From an uncultured Bacilli bacterium (lineage in GTDB: Bacteria > Bacillota_I > Bacilli_A > RFN20 > CAG-631), in the NCBI GenBank assembly GCA_934201705.1, contig CAKPXF010000002.1, positions 62,001-126,000 of the forward strand: a DNA stretch of 64,000 nt, in the 5' to 3' direction. Within the stretch, counting starts at the first letter, position 1. Every line of letters starts with the position of its first letter. A program made the position numbers and the translations under genes. Shown here one piece after another: positions 1-8,802 of this stretch. Under the pieces are notes generated by a model. The model searched no databases, was not told the DNA's origin, and worked only from the letters and a program-made list of their open reading frames with translations.

Positions 1-425
1 CCAGTAACAAATCCACCTGGATGTTCATTACTTTCCACAAGCTTAGCAAATACAGGATCAGTAACTGCGGTAAATAATATAGGTTTACTAGAGCCACTAT
101 TTATTTGGGCAGATTGCAATGATTGGGCCGCACCAGTTCCAATTCCTAATGTTAAATCACACTTTGAAGTAAGTGATTTAGCAAGCGATGATTGTTCACT
201 TGCGACACCATTCGCATTTTGATAGATAATTTTTATATTTTTTCCATCAATAAATCCTTCTTCTTTTAAACCTTCAATAAATCCTAAACGCGCAGCAGAA
301 AGAGCATCATGTTCAACTGGTTGCAATATTCCAATTGTAATTGTGCTTGATTTATTACATCCAGTCATAGCAATTAATAGATTTGATAATAAAGACATCA
401 TTAATAAAGTTTTTTTGTTTTTCAT
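1..425 (-). CDS. TrpX-type ABC transporter substrate-binding lipoprotein (partial, 3' end outside window)
   Basis: Reading the minus strand from the ATG at 425 gives about 141 codons that run off the left edge with no stop. The start is a lipoprotein signal peptide with the lipobox MTGC (Cys23). The mature part has the pattern of the ABC_sub_bind family (pfam04392, TrpX): a conserved AARLGFIEGLKEEGF stretch, a YQNANG motif, and a FTAVTDPVFAKLVES segment. The family binds aromatic or other small amino acids for an ABC importer, whose permease and ATPase would lie beyond the window. A GGGAG ribosome site sits about 10 bases before the ATG. The gene lies behind a tyrosine-rich leader peptide and attenuator, which points to tyrosine or a related aromatic compound as ligand (inference). 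Confidence 0.85.
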   Translation of the reverse strand, partial: MKNKKTLLMMSLLSNLLIAMTGCNKSSTITIGILQPVEHDALSAARLGFIEGLKEEGFIDGKNIKIIYQNANGVASEQSSLAKSLTSKCDLTLGIGTGAAQSLQSAQINSGSSKPILFTAVTDPVFAKLVESNEHPGGFVT

Positions 426-440
426 AATATATATTCTCCC

Positions 441-481
441 AAAATAAAAAAATTTGATGTTACTTGGAAAATGACATCAAA
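441..481 (-). terminator. Attenuator terminator of the aromatic-amino-acid transporter gene
   Basis: On the minus strand TTTGATGT (481-474) and ACATCAAA (460-453) form a perfect 8-bp stem with a 13-base loop, followed by a run of T's with one A (452-441). It lies between the leader peptide and the transporter start, where an attenuation terminator is expected. Its 5' arm is also part of an 11-base segment (478-468) that can pair perfectly with 531-521 upstream, which would prevent this hairpin. Confidence 0.85.
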
Positions 482-517
482 CGATTACAATCTATTACGT
501 TATAGGTTTTGTTAATG

Positions 518-576
518 TTAGATGTCATTTTTAATCAATAACATCTAAAGCTAAAAAGCCAAGAGTTTATTGATTA
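518..576 (-). promoter_or_regulatory. Alternative-pairing (antiterminator) segments of the tyrosine attenuator
   Basis: Three mutually exclusive pairings can be read in the minus-strand transcript. Segment 1, TAATCAATAA (576-567, the last codons and stop of the leader peptide), pairs over 10 bases with TTATTGATTA (541-532). The adjoining segment 2, AAAATGACATC (531-521), pairs over 11 bases with GATGTCATTTT (478-468), which overlaps the terminator arm. TTAGATGT (548-541) can also pair with ACATCTAA (525-518). A ribosome stalled on the tyrosine codons would mask segment 1 and leave segment 2 free to block the terminator. Confidence 0.75.
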
Positions 577-638
577 TTTCTTGGATAATAATAGCTATAA
601 TAAAGATAGAAAGATTTAAATGATTTATTGCTTGTCAT
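567..638 (-). CDS. Tyrosine-rich leader peptide (23 residues)
   Basis: A 24-codon minus-strand reading frame has a canonical AGGAGG ribosome site (652-647) 8 bases before its ATG. The peptide holds six tyrosines, all TAT, in the core YLYYSYYY (residues 11-18), plus phenylalanines at 7 and 10. Its final codons form segment 1 of the attenuator. This is the standard design of a translated regulatory leader: slow decoding of Tyr codons when charged tRNA-Tyr is scarce would allow expression of the transporter downstream. No T-box motif is present here, so ribosome-mediated attenuation is the better reading. Confidence 0.8.
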   Translation of the reverse strand: MTSNKSFKSFYLYYSYYYPRNNQ

Positions 639-665
639 ATAGTTTTCCTCCTAAACTTTTATTAG

Positions 666-694
666 ATGATAGCACACATTTTTAAATAATTCAA
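666..694 (-). promoter_or_regulatory. Promoter of the leader peptide-transporter transcript
   Basis: On the minus strand TTGAAT (694-689) is followed after 17 bases by TATCAT (671-666), preceded by TGC, which makes an extended -10. Transcription would start near 659, just before the AGGAGG of the leader peptide. Confidence 0.7.
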
Positions 695-744
695 CAAATT
701 TTTTAAAAAAATTGCATAATAGAGCAATGAAAGGTTTCATTTTA

Positions 745-773
745 TTGAAAGTCTAAAGGTAGTATGCTATACT
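745..773 (+). promoter_or_regulatory. Promoter of the DUF308-mscL transcript
   Basis: TTGAAA (745-750), a 17-base spacer and TATACT (768-773) with TGC directly before it form a good extended -10 promoter. The start near 780 leaves a leader of roughly 110 bases that contains two inverted repeats (787-811 and 823-857). Confidence 0.65.
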
Positions 774-786
774 TATTAAGCACGTA

Positions 787-857
787 TAATATATTATTTG
801 ATAATATATTAATTTTTTATAAATATGTAATAAGTTTATAAAAAAATTATTACATAT
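787..857. repeat. Inverted repeats in the 5' leader of the DUF308 gene
   Basis: TAATATATTA, itself a palindrome, occurs twice at 787-796 and 802-811. It is followed by a perfect 10-base inverted repeat, ATATGTAATA at 823-832 and TATTACATAT at 848-857. They lie between the predicted promoter and the gene at 894, so they could be operators or leader RNA structure. The high AT content weakens the case for the first pair more than for the second. Confidence 0.45.
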
Positions 858-893
858 CGAAAAATGTGTTAAAATAATTAAGAAAGGATAAAA

Positions 894-1445
894 ATGACAA
901 TGGAAAGAAATAATTATATTTATAACATTATTTTATCAATCCTAAGTGCAGTTATAGGATTATTATTTATTGTAGTTGACCCTAAAGAATTCTTAAGATT
1001 AATATTTGTGTTTGTTGGTATTTTTGTTATAATTTCAGCTTTACCTTCTTTATTTACTTTAGCTGTAAAAGATAAAAGCAAAGATGAGAATATTTTATTA
1101 ATCTATACGATAATTATAGTGGCAGTTGGTATTTTATTAATTGCTTGTCCTTATACTGTAGCTTATGTAATTGGTGGTATTATTTTATTAGTCATGCCTA
1201 TTTATAGAATCGCAACAAGTATTGATAAACTTGCTACATTTAAAAAAGAAATAGTAAAGCTAGTACTAGGTGTTATATTAATTGTTGGCGGACTTGGAAC
1301 TACAATTAGAGTGATTTTATATGTGTTAGGAGCAGTAATAATTGTTTTAAGTTTTGCTTATTTAATTTATAATTCGATTTTACTATTTAAATTAAATAAA
1401 AAAGAAAAGAAAGAACAAAAAGATAATGAAGTAATTGATGTTTAA
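894..1445 (+). CDS. DUF308 (HdeD-like) integral membrane protein
   Basis: This 183-residue protein is almost wholly hydrophobic, with about six predicted membrane segments in short hairpins and a lysine-rich cytoplasmic tail (LNKKEKKEQK). Repeated short helices with a charged loop in the middle (KDKSKDEN) resemble the DUF308/HdeD family, whose members are linked to acid or envelope stress but are biochemically undefined. An AGAAAGGA ribosome site precedes the ATG; a second ATG two codons on is also usable. It is followed after 24 bases by mscL, probably in one transcript, which suggests an envelope-stress role (inference). Confidence 0.7.
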   Translation: MTMERNNYIYNIILSILSAVIGLLFIVVDPKEFLRLIFVFVGIFVIISALPSLFTLAVKDKSKDENILLIYTIIIVAVGILLIACPYTVAYVIGGIILLVMPIYRIATSIDKLATFKKEIVKLVLGVILIVGGLGTTIRVILYVLGAVIIVLSFAYLIYNSILLFKLNKKEKKEQKDNEVIDV

Positions 1446-1469
1446 AAAAATGAGGGGGGGGAAAGAAAA

Positions 1470-1934
1470 ATGTCAAAAAAGGAAAGGAAAAAATTTGTTA
1501 GTGAATTTAAAGAATTCATTTCACGTGGTAGTATCGTTGATATGGCTGTCGGCGTTGTAGTTGGTGGAGCTTTTACAACTATTGTTAATACTCTTGTAAA
1601 ATCAGTTTTAACTCCTTTAATTAACTTTATAATTTATTTAATTTGTGGTAAAGCAGATGGTAATTTTACAGGCCTTGATATAGTTTTAATTCCAGCAACA
1701 ACTGAAACTGTAAATGGAGAAACTGTTGTTGTAAAAGAAGCAACTGTATTAGGATTTTCTGATTTAATTACAGCAATTTTGAATTTTTTATTAATTGCTT
1801 TTGTTCTATTTTGTATCATAAAGGTTATAAATAGAGTTAGAGCTGAAGCTGAAAAAGTAAAAGAAAATATTAAAAGTAAAGTTGAAAAGGAAAATACTGA
1901 AGAAGTAGAAGAAACTGCAAGCAATGAACAATAA
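1470..1934 (+). CDS. mscL: Large-conductance mechanosensitive channel MscL
   Basis: MscL forms a pentameric channel that opens under high membrane tension and releases solutes on osmotic downshock. The N-terminus shows the family signature: an amphipathic helix (FVSEFKEFISRGSIVDMAVGV) leading into TM1 with the conserved VGGAFTTIVNTLVKS. A periplasmic loop of about 50 residues follows, then TM2 (DLITAILNFLLIAFVLF) and a charged cytoplasmic helix ending in a Glu/Lys-rich tail. At 154 residues it is slightly longer than most. A very purine-rich GAGGGGGGG ribosome site precedes the ATG. Its 3' end overlaps the next gene by 11 bases. Confidence 0.95.
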   Translation: MSKKERKKFVSEFKEFISRGSIVDMAVGVVVGGAFTTIVNTLVKSVLTPLINFIIYLICGKADGNFTGLDIVLIPATTETVNGETVVVKEATVLGFSDLITAILNFLLIAFVLFCIIKVINRVRAEAEKVKENIKSKVEKENTEEVEETASNEQ

Positions 1935-4389
1935 TTTACAATTAATAAAGCAAAGAATATTAATTTTTATATCTATTTATTTAATTTTTATTCTTACTAG
2001 TTGTAATTTGTTTAATAAAAATAATAATAATTTAACTAATAGTTTTAATCCAACAAAAAGTATTATTATTGACTCTTCTAATATTGAATATCTAAATGGA
2101 ATAGAAAAAGAAAATATAACTATAAATAATTGTGGCCAATTAGTTTTTAACACAAGTAGTTTTTTTAAGTCTTCTTCAATTCCTTTTTTAGAAAAAATTG
2201 TTATTTATTCAAATGATTCAAATTATAATTTACAAGTAAGAGAAAACTCAAATTTAATTAATGGAAATATAAAAAAAACAAATGATATTACAAAATTCAT
2301 TTATAATTTTACAAATACTAATGCATCATTTATAATTTCTTCAATAAATGAAATCACGATTGATTACTTAGAACTATTTTATAAAAATAATTGCAATATT
2401 ATTAATTCTGCAAGCTCTTTTTCACAAAATGAAAAGAAAATGATGTTAAATGATTTTAATTTTGAAATTAGTTTTTATGAAAACAGTAATTATTTATTAG
2501 AATTTAATAAGAACAAATCATATAACTATAAAATATATAATATTGACAAAAATAAATATAATGATTATTTATTAAAATGTAATAGTTTATATGGCAATTA
2601 CAATAAAGTAAAGAATAATGTTTTATACAATTATAATGATAATATAATAGAATTAGATTATAGTAATAACACATTAGATGTTTTGGTTAAGAAAAATATA
2701 ATTGAAATTACTAATATTGATTCTTTATTAAAGCTTAATGAATACTTATTATACAAGTATGACTTTTATATAAATCCAATTGAAAAAAAAGAGTTCTTGA
2801 TTGATATAACTAATTATGAAGAAGATAAATATATAAAATGCTCTTTAAGTAATATAAATCAAATGACTTTTAATAAATATCTTCAATCACTTCATAGTAA
2901 TGATACAATTAATTACCAATACTCTTTTAATAATAAGGAAACGACATATTATTATTTTGCAAGTAATACATCATATATAAAGCTTGAATATATTAAATCT
3001 TTTTTTAGTTTAATTACCACTACTACATTAAATATATATGTCTACCTACCAAGTGATAGCAGTACATATAATAATTTAATAACAAATAATAATGGAGGAT
3101 TACCAATTAGTAATAACAATATTTATGCAGTTGATTTAAATAAATCAAAATATGTAAAAAAATCAACTGATCAGTTAAGCTTTATTGATTCGTGTCCAAC
3201 AATAGGAAATTTAAATGTTTTAGTTATTCCAATAGAATTTAATGATGTAAAAGCAAAAGAAAGAGGATTTTCAATTGATAGTATAAATAATGCCTTTAAT
3301 GGAGATAAATCTGTAGGCTCATATTATAAAGAATCAAGTTATGGTAAATTGAATATTAATTTTGATGTAATGAATAAATGGTATCAACCCAAGTATGATA
3401 GTGATTATTACATAAATGGAAATGGCTCAACATTTAAATATTATGACAATATACTAAAAAATGGTGAACAAATTGTAATTAATGAAATACTAAATCAAAT
3501 CCATAATGAAGGACTTGATTTATCGAAATATGATAGCGATAACAATGGCTTTATTGATGCTATTGTATGCATTGATACATTAAATGCTAATAAATATGTT
3601 AATACATATTCAAGTAATATGTATTGGGCATTTTGCTATTATAATTATTATTTAAATAATAAAACAAATAAATTATACAAGTATAACGATGTTTCTATGT
3701 TATCATATTTATGGATGAGTTATGATTTTTTAAAAGAAACAAGTAATGGAAAATATGATGGTGATGCAACTAATTTATATACATATATTCATGAATTTGG
3801 CCATGTATTAGGATGCGGTGATTATTATGATACAACATATAATAGTGACTTTATTAAAGGCTTAGATGGATATGATATCATGGATTCGATGATGGGAGAT
3901 CATAATCCATATACTAAAATGAATTATGGTTGGATAAATAAAGCAAGACTTCTTTTGATAGATGAAGCCACTTCAATTACAATTAAAAGTTTTGAAGATA
4001 GTGGAGATGTTTTAATTATTGCAAATGATTTTGTTGAAGAACTTGGAATTTACCAAGAGTACTATTTAATGATGTATTATACAAATACAAATGTAAATAA
4101 AAAATACGGAGGATATTTTTCTACTAATGGAATTTTGCTTTATAAAATTAACGCTTCATTGATGTATTATCCTACTTATAATAAATATGATGTATTCTTT
4201 AATAATGATGCTATTGATATTAATAATTCGCAAAACTTAATAAGGCTAATAAAAAATGATAAAGGTGGATATTTATTTGATAAAGGCTCTTATGTAAGTG
4301 CTGAATATCAAAATGAATTACCATATAATTTTTACATATTAGATATGAATGATGATAAAGCAAATATAGTATTTTGTAAAAATAATTAA
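1924..4389 (+). CDS. M6-like zinc metalloprotease lipoprotein
   Basis: This 821-residue secreted lipoprotein has signal and lipobox LTSC (Cys27). A long N-terminal region (about residues 28-420), rich in Asn, Tyr and Ser, is not recognisable. The C-terminal half resembles M6 peptidases (immune inhibitor A group): a start segment LNVLVIPIEFNDV, a calcium-loop-like DSDNNGFID, and the zinc site HEFGH (623-627) in the extended form HExxHxxGxxD, giving zinc ligands His623, His627 and Asp633, followed by GYDIMDSMMGDHNPYTKMNYGW, shared by the family. It should cleave extracellular proteins at the cell surface. The start overlaps mscL in another frame, so translation may be coupled. A terminator follows at 4424. 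Confidence 0.8.
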   Translation: MNNNLQLIKQRILIFISIYLIFILTSCNLFNKNNNNLTNSFNPTKSIIIDSSNIEYLNGIEKENITINNCGQLVFNTSSFFKSSSIPFLEKIVIYSNDSNYNLQVRENSNLINGNIKKTNDITKFIYNFTNTNASFIISSINEITIDYLELFYKNNCNIINSASSFSQNEKKMMLNDFNFEISFYENSNYLLEFNKNKSYNYKIYNIDKNKYNDYLLKCNSLYGNYNKVKNNVLYNYNDNIIELDYSNNTLDVLVKKNIIEITNIDSLLKLNEYLLYKYDFYINPIEKKEFLIDITNYEEDKYIKCSLSNINQMTFNKYLQSLHSNDTINYQYSFNNKETTYYYFASNTSYIKLEYIKSFFSLITTTTLNIYVYLPSDSSTYNNLITNNNGGLPISNNNIYAVDLNKSKYVKKSTDQLSFIDSCPTIGNLNVLVIPIEFNDVKAKERGFSIDSINNAFNGDKSVGSYYKESSYGKLNINFDVMNKWYQPKYDSDYYINGNGSTFKYYDNILKNGEQIVINEILNQIHNEGLDLSKYDSDNNGFIDAIVCIDTLNANKYVNTYSSNMYWAFCYYNYYLNNKTNKLYKYNDVSMLSYLWMSYDFLKETSNGKYDGDATNLYTYIHEFGHVLGCGDYYDTTYNSDFIKGLDGYDIMDSMMGDHNPYTKMNYGWINKARLLLIDEATSITIKSFEDSGDVLIIANDFVEELGIYQEYYLMMYYTNTNVNKKYGGYFSTNGILLYKINASLMYYPTYNKYDVFFNNDAIDINNSQNLIRLIKNDKGGYLFDKGSYVSAEYQNELPYNFYILDMNDDKANIVFCKNN

Positions 4390-4423
4390 AAAGATATTTT
4401 ATTTAAATAACAAATATAATGAA

Positions 4424-4453
4424 AATAATATATGCCGAATATATTATTTTTTT
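4424..4453 (+). terminator. Rho-independent terminator after the M6 protease
   Basis: AATAATATAT (4424-4433) and ATATATTATT (4439-4448) form a perfect 10-bp stem with a 5-base loop, followed by seven T's. All A/T pairs, but the position just after a stop codon supports it. Confidence 0.65.
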
Positions 4454-4506
4454 AAATCAGTATTATTTGAAATTGAAAAAGAGTAATTTTAGAAAGAATA
4501 ATAGTC

Positions 4507-4535
4507 TTGAACTAGTATGTAATTGAGAATATATT
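4507..4535 (+). promoter_or_regulatory. Promoter of the esterase lipoprotein
   Basis: TTGAAC (4507-4512), 17 bases, then TATATT (4530-4535). It lies just upstream of the GAGG ribosome site of the gene at 4554. Confidence 0.6.
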
Positions 4536-4553
4536 ATCTATAGAGGAAAAAAT

Positions 4554-7500
4554 ATGAAAAAAAGAGATATATTAAAAATAATTTTGCTTCTTTTAGGTGG
4601 CTTTTGCTTTATATCATCATGTAAAGAAAGCAACAATCAAAGTGAAAGTATTATAAATAATGAAAGTAGTAGTATAGATAATGTAAGCGATGATACATCA
4701 GAAAAAGAAGAAAAGTTTATGAAATACAATGTAAATTATTATTTTGAAGGCTTAGATGGAAGTTATTCTTTAAATAGCAGTACTAAAGAAGGAAAAGAAA
4801 ATGATATTATTGAGGTTGATAATTTTAAAGGCTTTAGTATTGATGCTGAAAATGAAAATAATATTTTAAGAATTGCCTTAACAGAAAAAACTAATACATT
4901 GGTTGCTTATTATAAAAGAAATGTTTATAGCATAAATGTTTATGGAGGCAAAGCAAGTAAATCTAAAGCAAAATATGGCGAAACTATTGCTTTATATCCA
5001 TCATTTGAAAATAGCGAATTATATTTAAAAGATACATTAGATTCAAAACTAATTAATAATCAATTAACCGTTGGCGCTGAAAATATAACGGTTTATAGTA
5101 AATTTAAAAAAGAAGTAATAATTAATAGTGAAGAATACTTAGATTCTTCTTCATTTTCTATTAGAGTAACATTAAATATCAATGATCTAGAAAGTAACAA
5201 TGGAATTATTTTTATGTATAATGATGAAAGTAGTAGCATTAATTGTCAAGAAAGTTTTTTGTTAGTATCATATAAAAAGCAAAGATTTTATTTGTATGAA
5301 TATCTAAATGGAAATTTCACAGAACTAAAGTCAAAGAAAGAAACAATTACTGAAGGCAGCCATGATTTTCAAATAAATTATTCAACAAATGGAATTTCAT
5401 TTTTATTTGATGATGAAAAATTATTAGAAGCAAGTAATGATGAATTAGCAACATCATATGTGTTTAATGCAAATTTGCCAGGCAGGTTTGGAATATATTC
5501 TGAAAATAAAGACATTGATATTTCAAATTATGATATTTTAAAGGGAAAACTAACTATAGATGAAGTAAAATCATTATTCAAAAATCAAATTAAAGAAATA
5601 CCTGTTTCATACTATGCCTATGATGATGTTAACTTTAAATCGATTGAAGAAAAAAAATATATTGATATAATATCAATTGATTCAAAATATAAAGAGTTAA
5701 TTAATAACATAACTAATAAAATCAATAATGCTGCAAATATAAAAGAGATATGCGAGGCAATTAATCCTATTAGAAATGTGAAGCTTGAAGCAATAAAAAA
5801 ATTTACTTGGGATTCATTGAATAATTATATATCTACAGTTCATGATTCATTTTTTATGCATTTATGCAAAGAAGATGAAGTTTCTATATTAGACACTGGT
5901 ATTAATTTAAAGAAAGAGTATGATTCTATTGATTTAAGATATTGGGTTCCAAGTTGTTATAAATTACGAGCTGGTAATGGAGAAATTGGATTGCTTGACA
6001 AGCTTGAAGAGGACATAAAAAATGCCAAAAGTTTTATAGATGTCTATAATTTAGCAGATTTATATATTAATGATTTAGTAAGAGCTTGTTGTTTTAAGGA
6101 TATAGATTTTTACTATTCTCAAGAATATAATATAGATCCTGAATCTACATATAGTGTATGGTGGTATGTTTATAATTATAGCTCAAGTGATAAGGATTTC
6201 AGATACTATGGCAATGTTTTTAAAGATTATAAATTTGATGGGCAATTTAGATTAAATAAGTTTTTATACGATCCAACAAATCCTGAATTATTTAAAGATT
6301 TATCAAAGATTGTTGAAGCTACAAATTATATTTTAAACTATCAAGTAATAAGTGCTAGAAAGTATGAAGTAACATTAAATACTAATGGAGGCTTATTATC
6401 TGAAACAATATTAAAAGGAACAAGTGCAACTGAACTAGTTCTTCCAATTCCAACATATGAAGGAAAAGAATTTGATGGTTGGTATACTAATAGATTATTT
6501 ACTAGTAAAAAAATTACAACAATTAATACTGGTAATAAAAATGATATAACATTATATGCAAAATGGAAGAATTTAGTTTTAGATATAATCTTGTCGGATG
6601 TGATTGGTGAAAATATGGTAGTCTGTCAAAATAAACCAATTGTTTTTTCAGGTACAGGAGTAAATAATAAAGATGTTATAGTTACATTCGATAACGTTTT
6701 GAAAAAAACAACAATTAAAGATGGAAAATGGAAAGTAGTTTTTGATGCTAAAAGTGCTTCATTTGTTCCAAAAAAATTAGTAATTACATGTGGAGCAATT
6801 ACTTACGAATTTAATAATATTTTAGTTGGTGAGGTTTGGCTAACTGCAGGACAATCTAATATGGAGTTTTATTTAAGTTGGCTAAGTGGTTCAGGGTATA
6901 GATACATTGGTCAATATGGAAATTTTACTAATTTGGACAAAATCAGGATTATGAAACAATACATAAATGATTTAGGAGAATTTGATTCAAATGATCGTTT
7001 AGGTAATAAATGGATTGCGCCTAGTAATGTTTCAGATGTTTATGAGCAATCTGCTTATTCAATAGCTTTTGCTTGCTATTTACAGGAAAAATTAAATGTG
7101 CCAATTGGAATTATTTGCTCTTCACGTGGAGGAACATATATTGAAGAATGGTTATCCGAGGATTCTTTAGCTAAAGCAGGAACAAGCCCATCTTTAAATG
7201 ATGCATCATTAAAAAGCCGTTACTATAATGGTATGACAAGTAAATTAACCAGTTTAACAATTAGTGGTGTTTTATGGTATCAAGGAGAAAACAACTATGC
7301 TAATGCCAATTTATATGCAAAACAATTTATTGAATTAGTTAATCAATATCGTACTTTATTTAATGATAATAATTTGCCAATTATTTCAACACAATTAGTT
7401 CAATATGGTTATCTTGATTTTAAAGATATAAGGTTAACTCAATGGAAACTTACAAGTCTTATAACTAATCATTATTGTGTATGTGGCATTGATACAGGCA

Positions 7501-7892
7501 ATGAAATTGATATTCACCCAATTGATAAAATTACTATTGGAAAAAGGGCTGCTAATATTGCTTTAGAATATGTTTATAAAATAAATAAATCTTCATTATC
7601 ATATTATCCAATTTCTGCTTCATTAAAAGATAATAAGTTAACGATTAAATTTAAAGATGATGAAAAACTTATAAGAATTGAAGAAGTAAAGAATATTAAA
7701 CTTAAACTTGAAGATGGAAGGCTAATCGATGCAACAGGTAAAATTGTAAATAATTCTATAGTTATTGATACGACATATGATGTAAAAGAAGTATATTATT
7801 TATATGCGCCATATATTGGCAATATAGAACTATATGGTGATAATAATTTACCAATTGCACCATTTGTATTAGAAGTTAAAAAGGAAATTTAG
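4554..7892 (+). CDS. Multidomain SGNH/sialate O-acetylesterase-like lipoprotein
   Basis: A 1112-residue lipoprotein (lipobox ISSC, Cys23). In order: a Ser/Asn linker; an all-beta concanavalin/LamG-like stretch (about 185-330); a module near 395-605 with RYW-x-P and a W-W...F-x-G...FRL end, shared with the next two lipoproteins; an InlB/Flg_new-type beta repeat (about 608-675, LNTNGG...FDGWYTN...ITLYAKW); and a C-terminal SGNH esterase of the sialate O-acetylesterase type. The esterase shows GQSNM with nucleophile Ser768, GVLWYQGENN, and the Asp986-x-His988 pair in IDIHP. It probably removes acetyl groups from host or plant glycans at the cell surface, opening them to glycosidases; sialate versus other acetylated sugars cannot be told. 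A bidirectional terminator separates it from the converging AraC gene. Confidence 0.8.
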   Translation: MKKRDILKIILLLLGGFCFISSCKESNNQSESIINNESSSIDNVSDDTSEKEEKFMKYNVNYYFEGLDGSYSLNSSTKEGKENDIIEVDNFKGFSIDAENENNILRIALTEKTNTLVAYYKRNVYSINVYGGKASKSKAKYGETIALYPSFENSELYLKDTLDSKLINNQLTVGAENITVYSKFKKEVIINSEEYLDSSSFSIRVTLNINDLESNNGIIFMYNDESSSINCQESFLLVSYKKQRFYLYEYLNGNFTELKSKKETITEGSHDFQINYSTNGISFLFDDEKLLEASNDELATSYVFNANLPGRFGIYSENKDIDISNYDILKGKLTIDEVKSLFKNQIKEIPVSYYAYDDVNFKSIEEKKYIDIISIDSKYKELINNITNKINNAANIKEICEAINPIRNVKLEAIKKFTWDSLNNYISTVHDSFFMHLCKEDEVSILDTGINLKKEYDSIDLRYWVPSCYKLRAGNGEIGLLDKLEEDIKNAKSFIDVYNLADLYINDLVRACCFKDIDFYYSQEYNIDPESTYSVWWYVYNYSSSDKDFRYYGNVFKDYKFDGQFRLNKFLYDPTNPELFKDLSKIVEATNYILNYQVISARKYEVTLNTNGGLLSETILKGTSATELVLPIPTYEGKEFDGWYTNRLFTSKKITTINTGNKNDITLYAKWKNLVLDIILSDVIGENMVVCQNKPIVFSGTGVNNKDVIVTFDNVLKKTTIKDGKWKVVFDAKSASFVPKKLVITCGAITYEFNNILVGEVWLTAGQSNMEFYLSWLSGSGYRYIGQYGNFTNLDKIRIMKQYINDLGEFDSNDRLGNKWIAPSNVSDVYEQSAYSIAFACYLQEKLNVPIGIICSSRGGTYIEEWLSEDSLAKAGTSPSLNDASLKSRYYNGMTSKLTSLTISGVLWYQGENNYANANLYAKQFIELVNQYRTLFNDNNLPIISTQLVQYGYLDFKDIRLTQWKLTSLITNHYCVCGIDTGNEIDIHPIDKITIGKRAANIALEYVYKINKSSLSYYPISASLKDNKLTIKFKDDEKLIRIEEVKNIKLKLEDGRLIDATGKIVNNSIVIDTTYDVKEVYYLYAPYIGNIELYGDNNLPIAPFVLEVKKEI

Positions 7893-7907
7893 TTTTTAAT
7901 AAAAGAA

Positions 7908-7960
7908 AAAAGTTATTATGTATTTTATATTAAATATAATTTGCATAATAACTTTTAATA
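7908..7960. terminator. Bidirectional terminator between esterase and AraC genes
   Basis: AAAAGTTATTATG (7908-7920) and its exact reverse complement (7944-7956) form a 13-bp stem with flanking A and T runs on both sides, suited to two converging genes. Confidence 0.75.
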
Positions 7961-7963
7961 TTG

Positions 7964-8770
7964 TTATTTTTTTAGATGAATTTTTGTATATAAGATTCTA
8001 TATTGGTGTGGCGTAATTTTTTCTACATCTTTAAAGGAATTAATTAAATGAGTAATACTTTTAATCTTACATAAATCTGCGATATATTCTAAAGAATAAT
8101 TTGTATTTTCTAAATATTTTTTTACTAATTTAATTATTTGTATTTTCCTATCTTGACTAGGTGTAATATTAAATAGTTCTTTGTATTTGATTCCAAAATA
8201 AGTTTCTGAAAATCCAACATCATTTGCCATCTTGCTAATTGTAATGTTTGTAGGGTCTTGATACATTTTATTCCTTATTTGAGACATTATAACGATAAGT
8301 TGAGATTCTGAGGTCGTTTTAAATGATTCTTTGTAACCATCGCTTAATAATTTCATTGTTTCATCAAAATACAAAGGAATTTCACTCTTTTTAACATTAC
8401 CATATGGAGTATTAACAATATATGATAACCTATCCATTTGAAAAACTATTTTATCGTCATATTCACTTGATAAAACAAATACTTCATTTAATGGTAATAA
8501 TAACCTTTTAAAAAAATCTTCATCAGCGTTAAAGTATATAAAACTATTCAACACTTTTGAACCATTTGCTTTGTATGCTTGAATACTATGAGGTTTATAA
8601 ATAATGGCTGAATGTGGAGGTATATAAAAATAATTTATTGAATCATAGGAAAAAAGCATTTCTGTATGAAATATTATTAATAAGTATTGATCAGTAGTTA
8701 TTTCTTTTTGAATATAATTATAAGGCTCCATTTTGTTTGTTAAGATAATAATGTCATAGTTTTCATTCAT
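7964..8770 (-). CDS. AraC-family transcriptional regulator
   Basis: This 268-residue protein has an N-terminal cupin-like sensor (about 1-150; IPPHSAIIYKPHSIQAYK looks like the metal- or sugar-pocket strand region) and two C-terminal helix-turn-helix units. The first is around ISKMANDVGFSETYFGIKYKE, the second around YIADLCKIKSITHLINSFKD, followed by the family end TPHQYRI. Such regulators usually sense a sugar and activate neighbouring glycan-use genes, so the adjacent lipoprotein-GH42-ABC cluster is the likely target (inference). An AGAGGA ribosome site precedes the ATG. It is transcribed away from the lipoprotein gene at 8933, with a palindrome in between. Confidence 0.9.
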   Translation of the reverse strand: MNENYDIIILTNKMEPYNYIQKEITTDQYLLIIFHTEMLFSYDSINYFYIPPHSAIIYKPHSIQAYKANGSKVLNSFIYFNADEDFFKRLLLPLNEVFVLSSEYDDKIVFQMDRLSYIVNTPYGNVKKSEIPLYFDETMKLLSDGYKESFKTTSESQLIVIMSQIRNKMYQDPTNITISKMANDVGFSETYFGIKYKELFNITPSQDRKIQIIKLVKKYLENTNYSLEYIADLCKIKSITHLINSFKDVEKITPHQYRILYTKIHLKK

Positions 8771-8802
8771 AATAAAATCCTCTTATATAAATATTATATA
8801 GT

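Noticed and set aside
1634..1924. Antisense frame of 96 codons opposite mscL
   Set aside because: It is opposite a clear mscL gene, has low-complexity Ser/Thr/Phe content and no ribosome site; a shadow frame. The same holds for the other frames opposite or within recognised genes.
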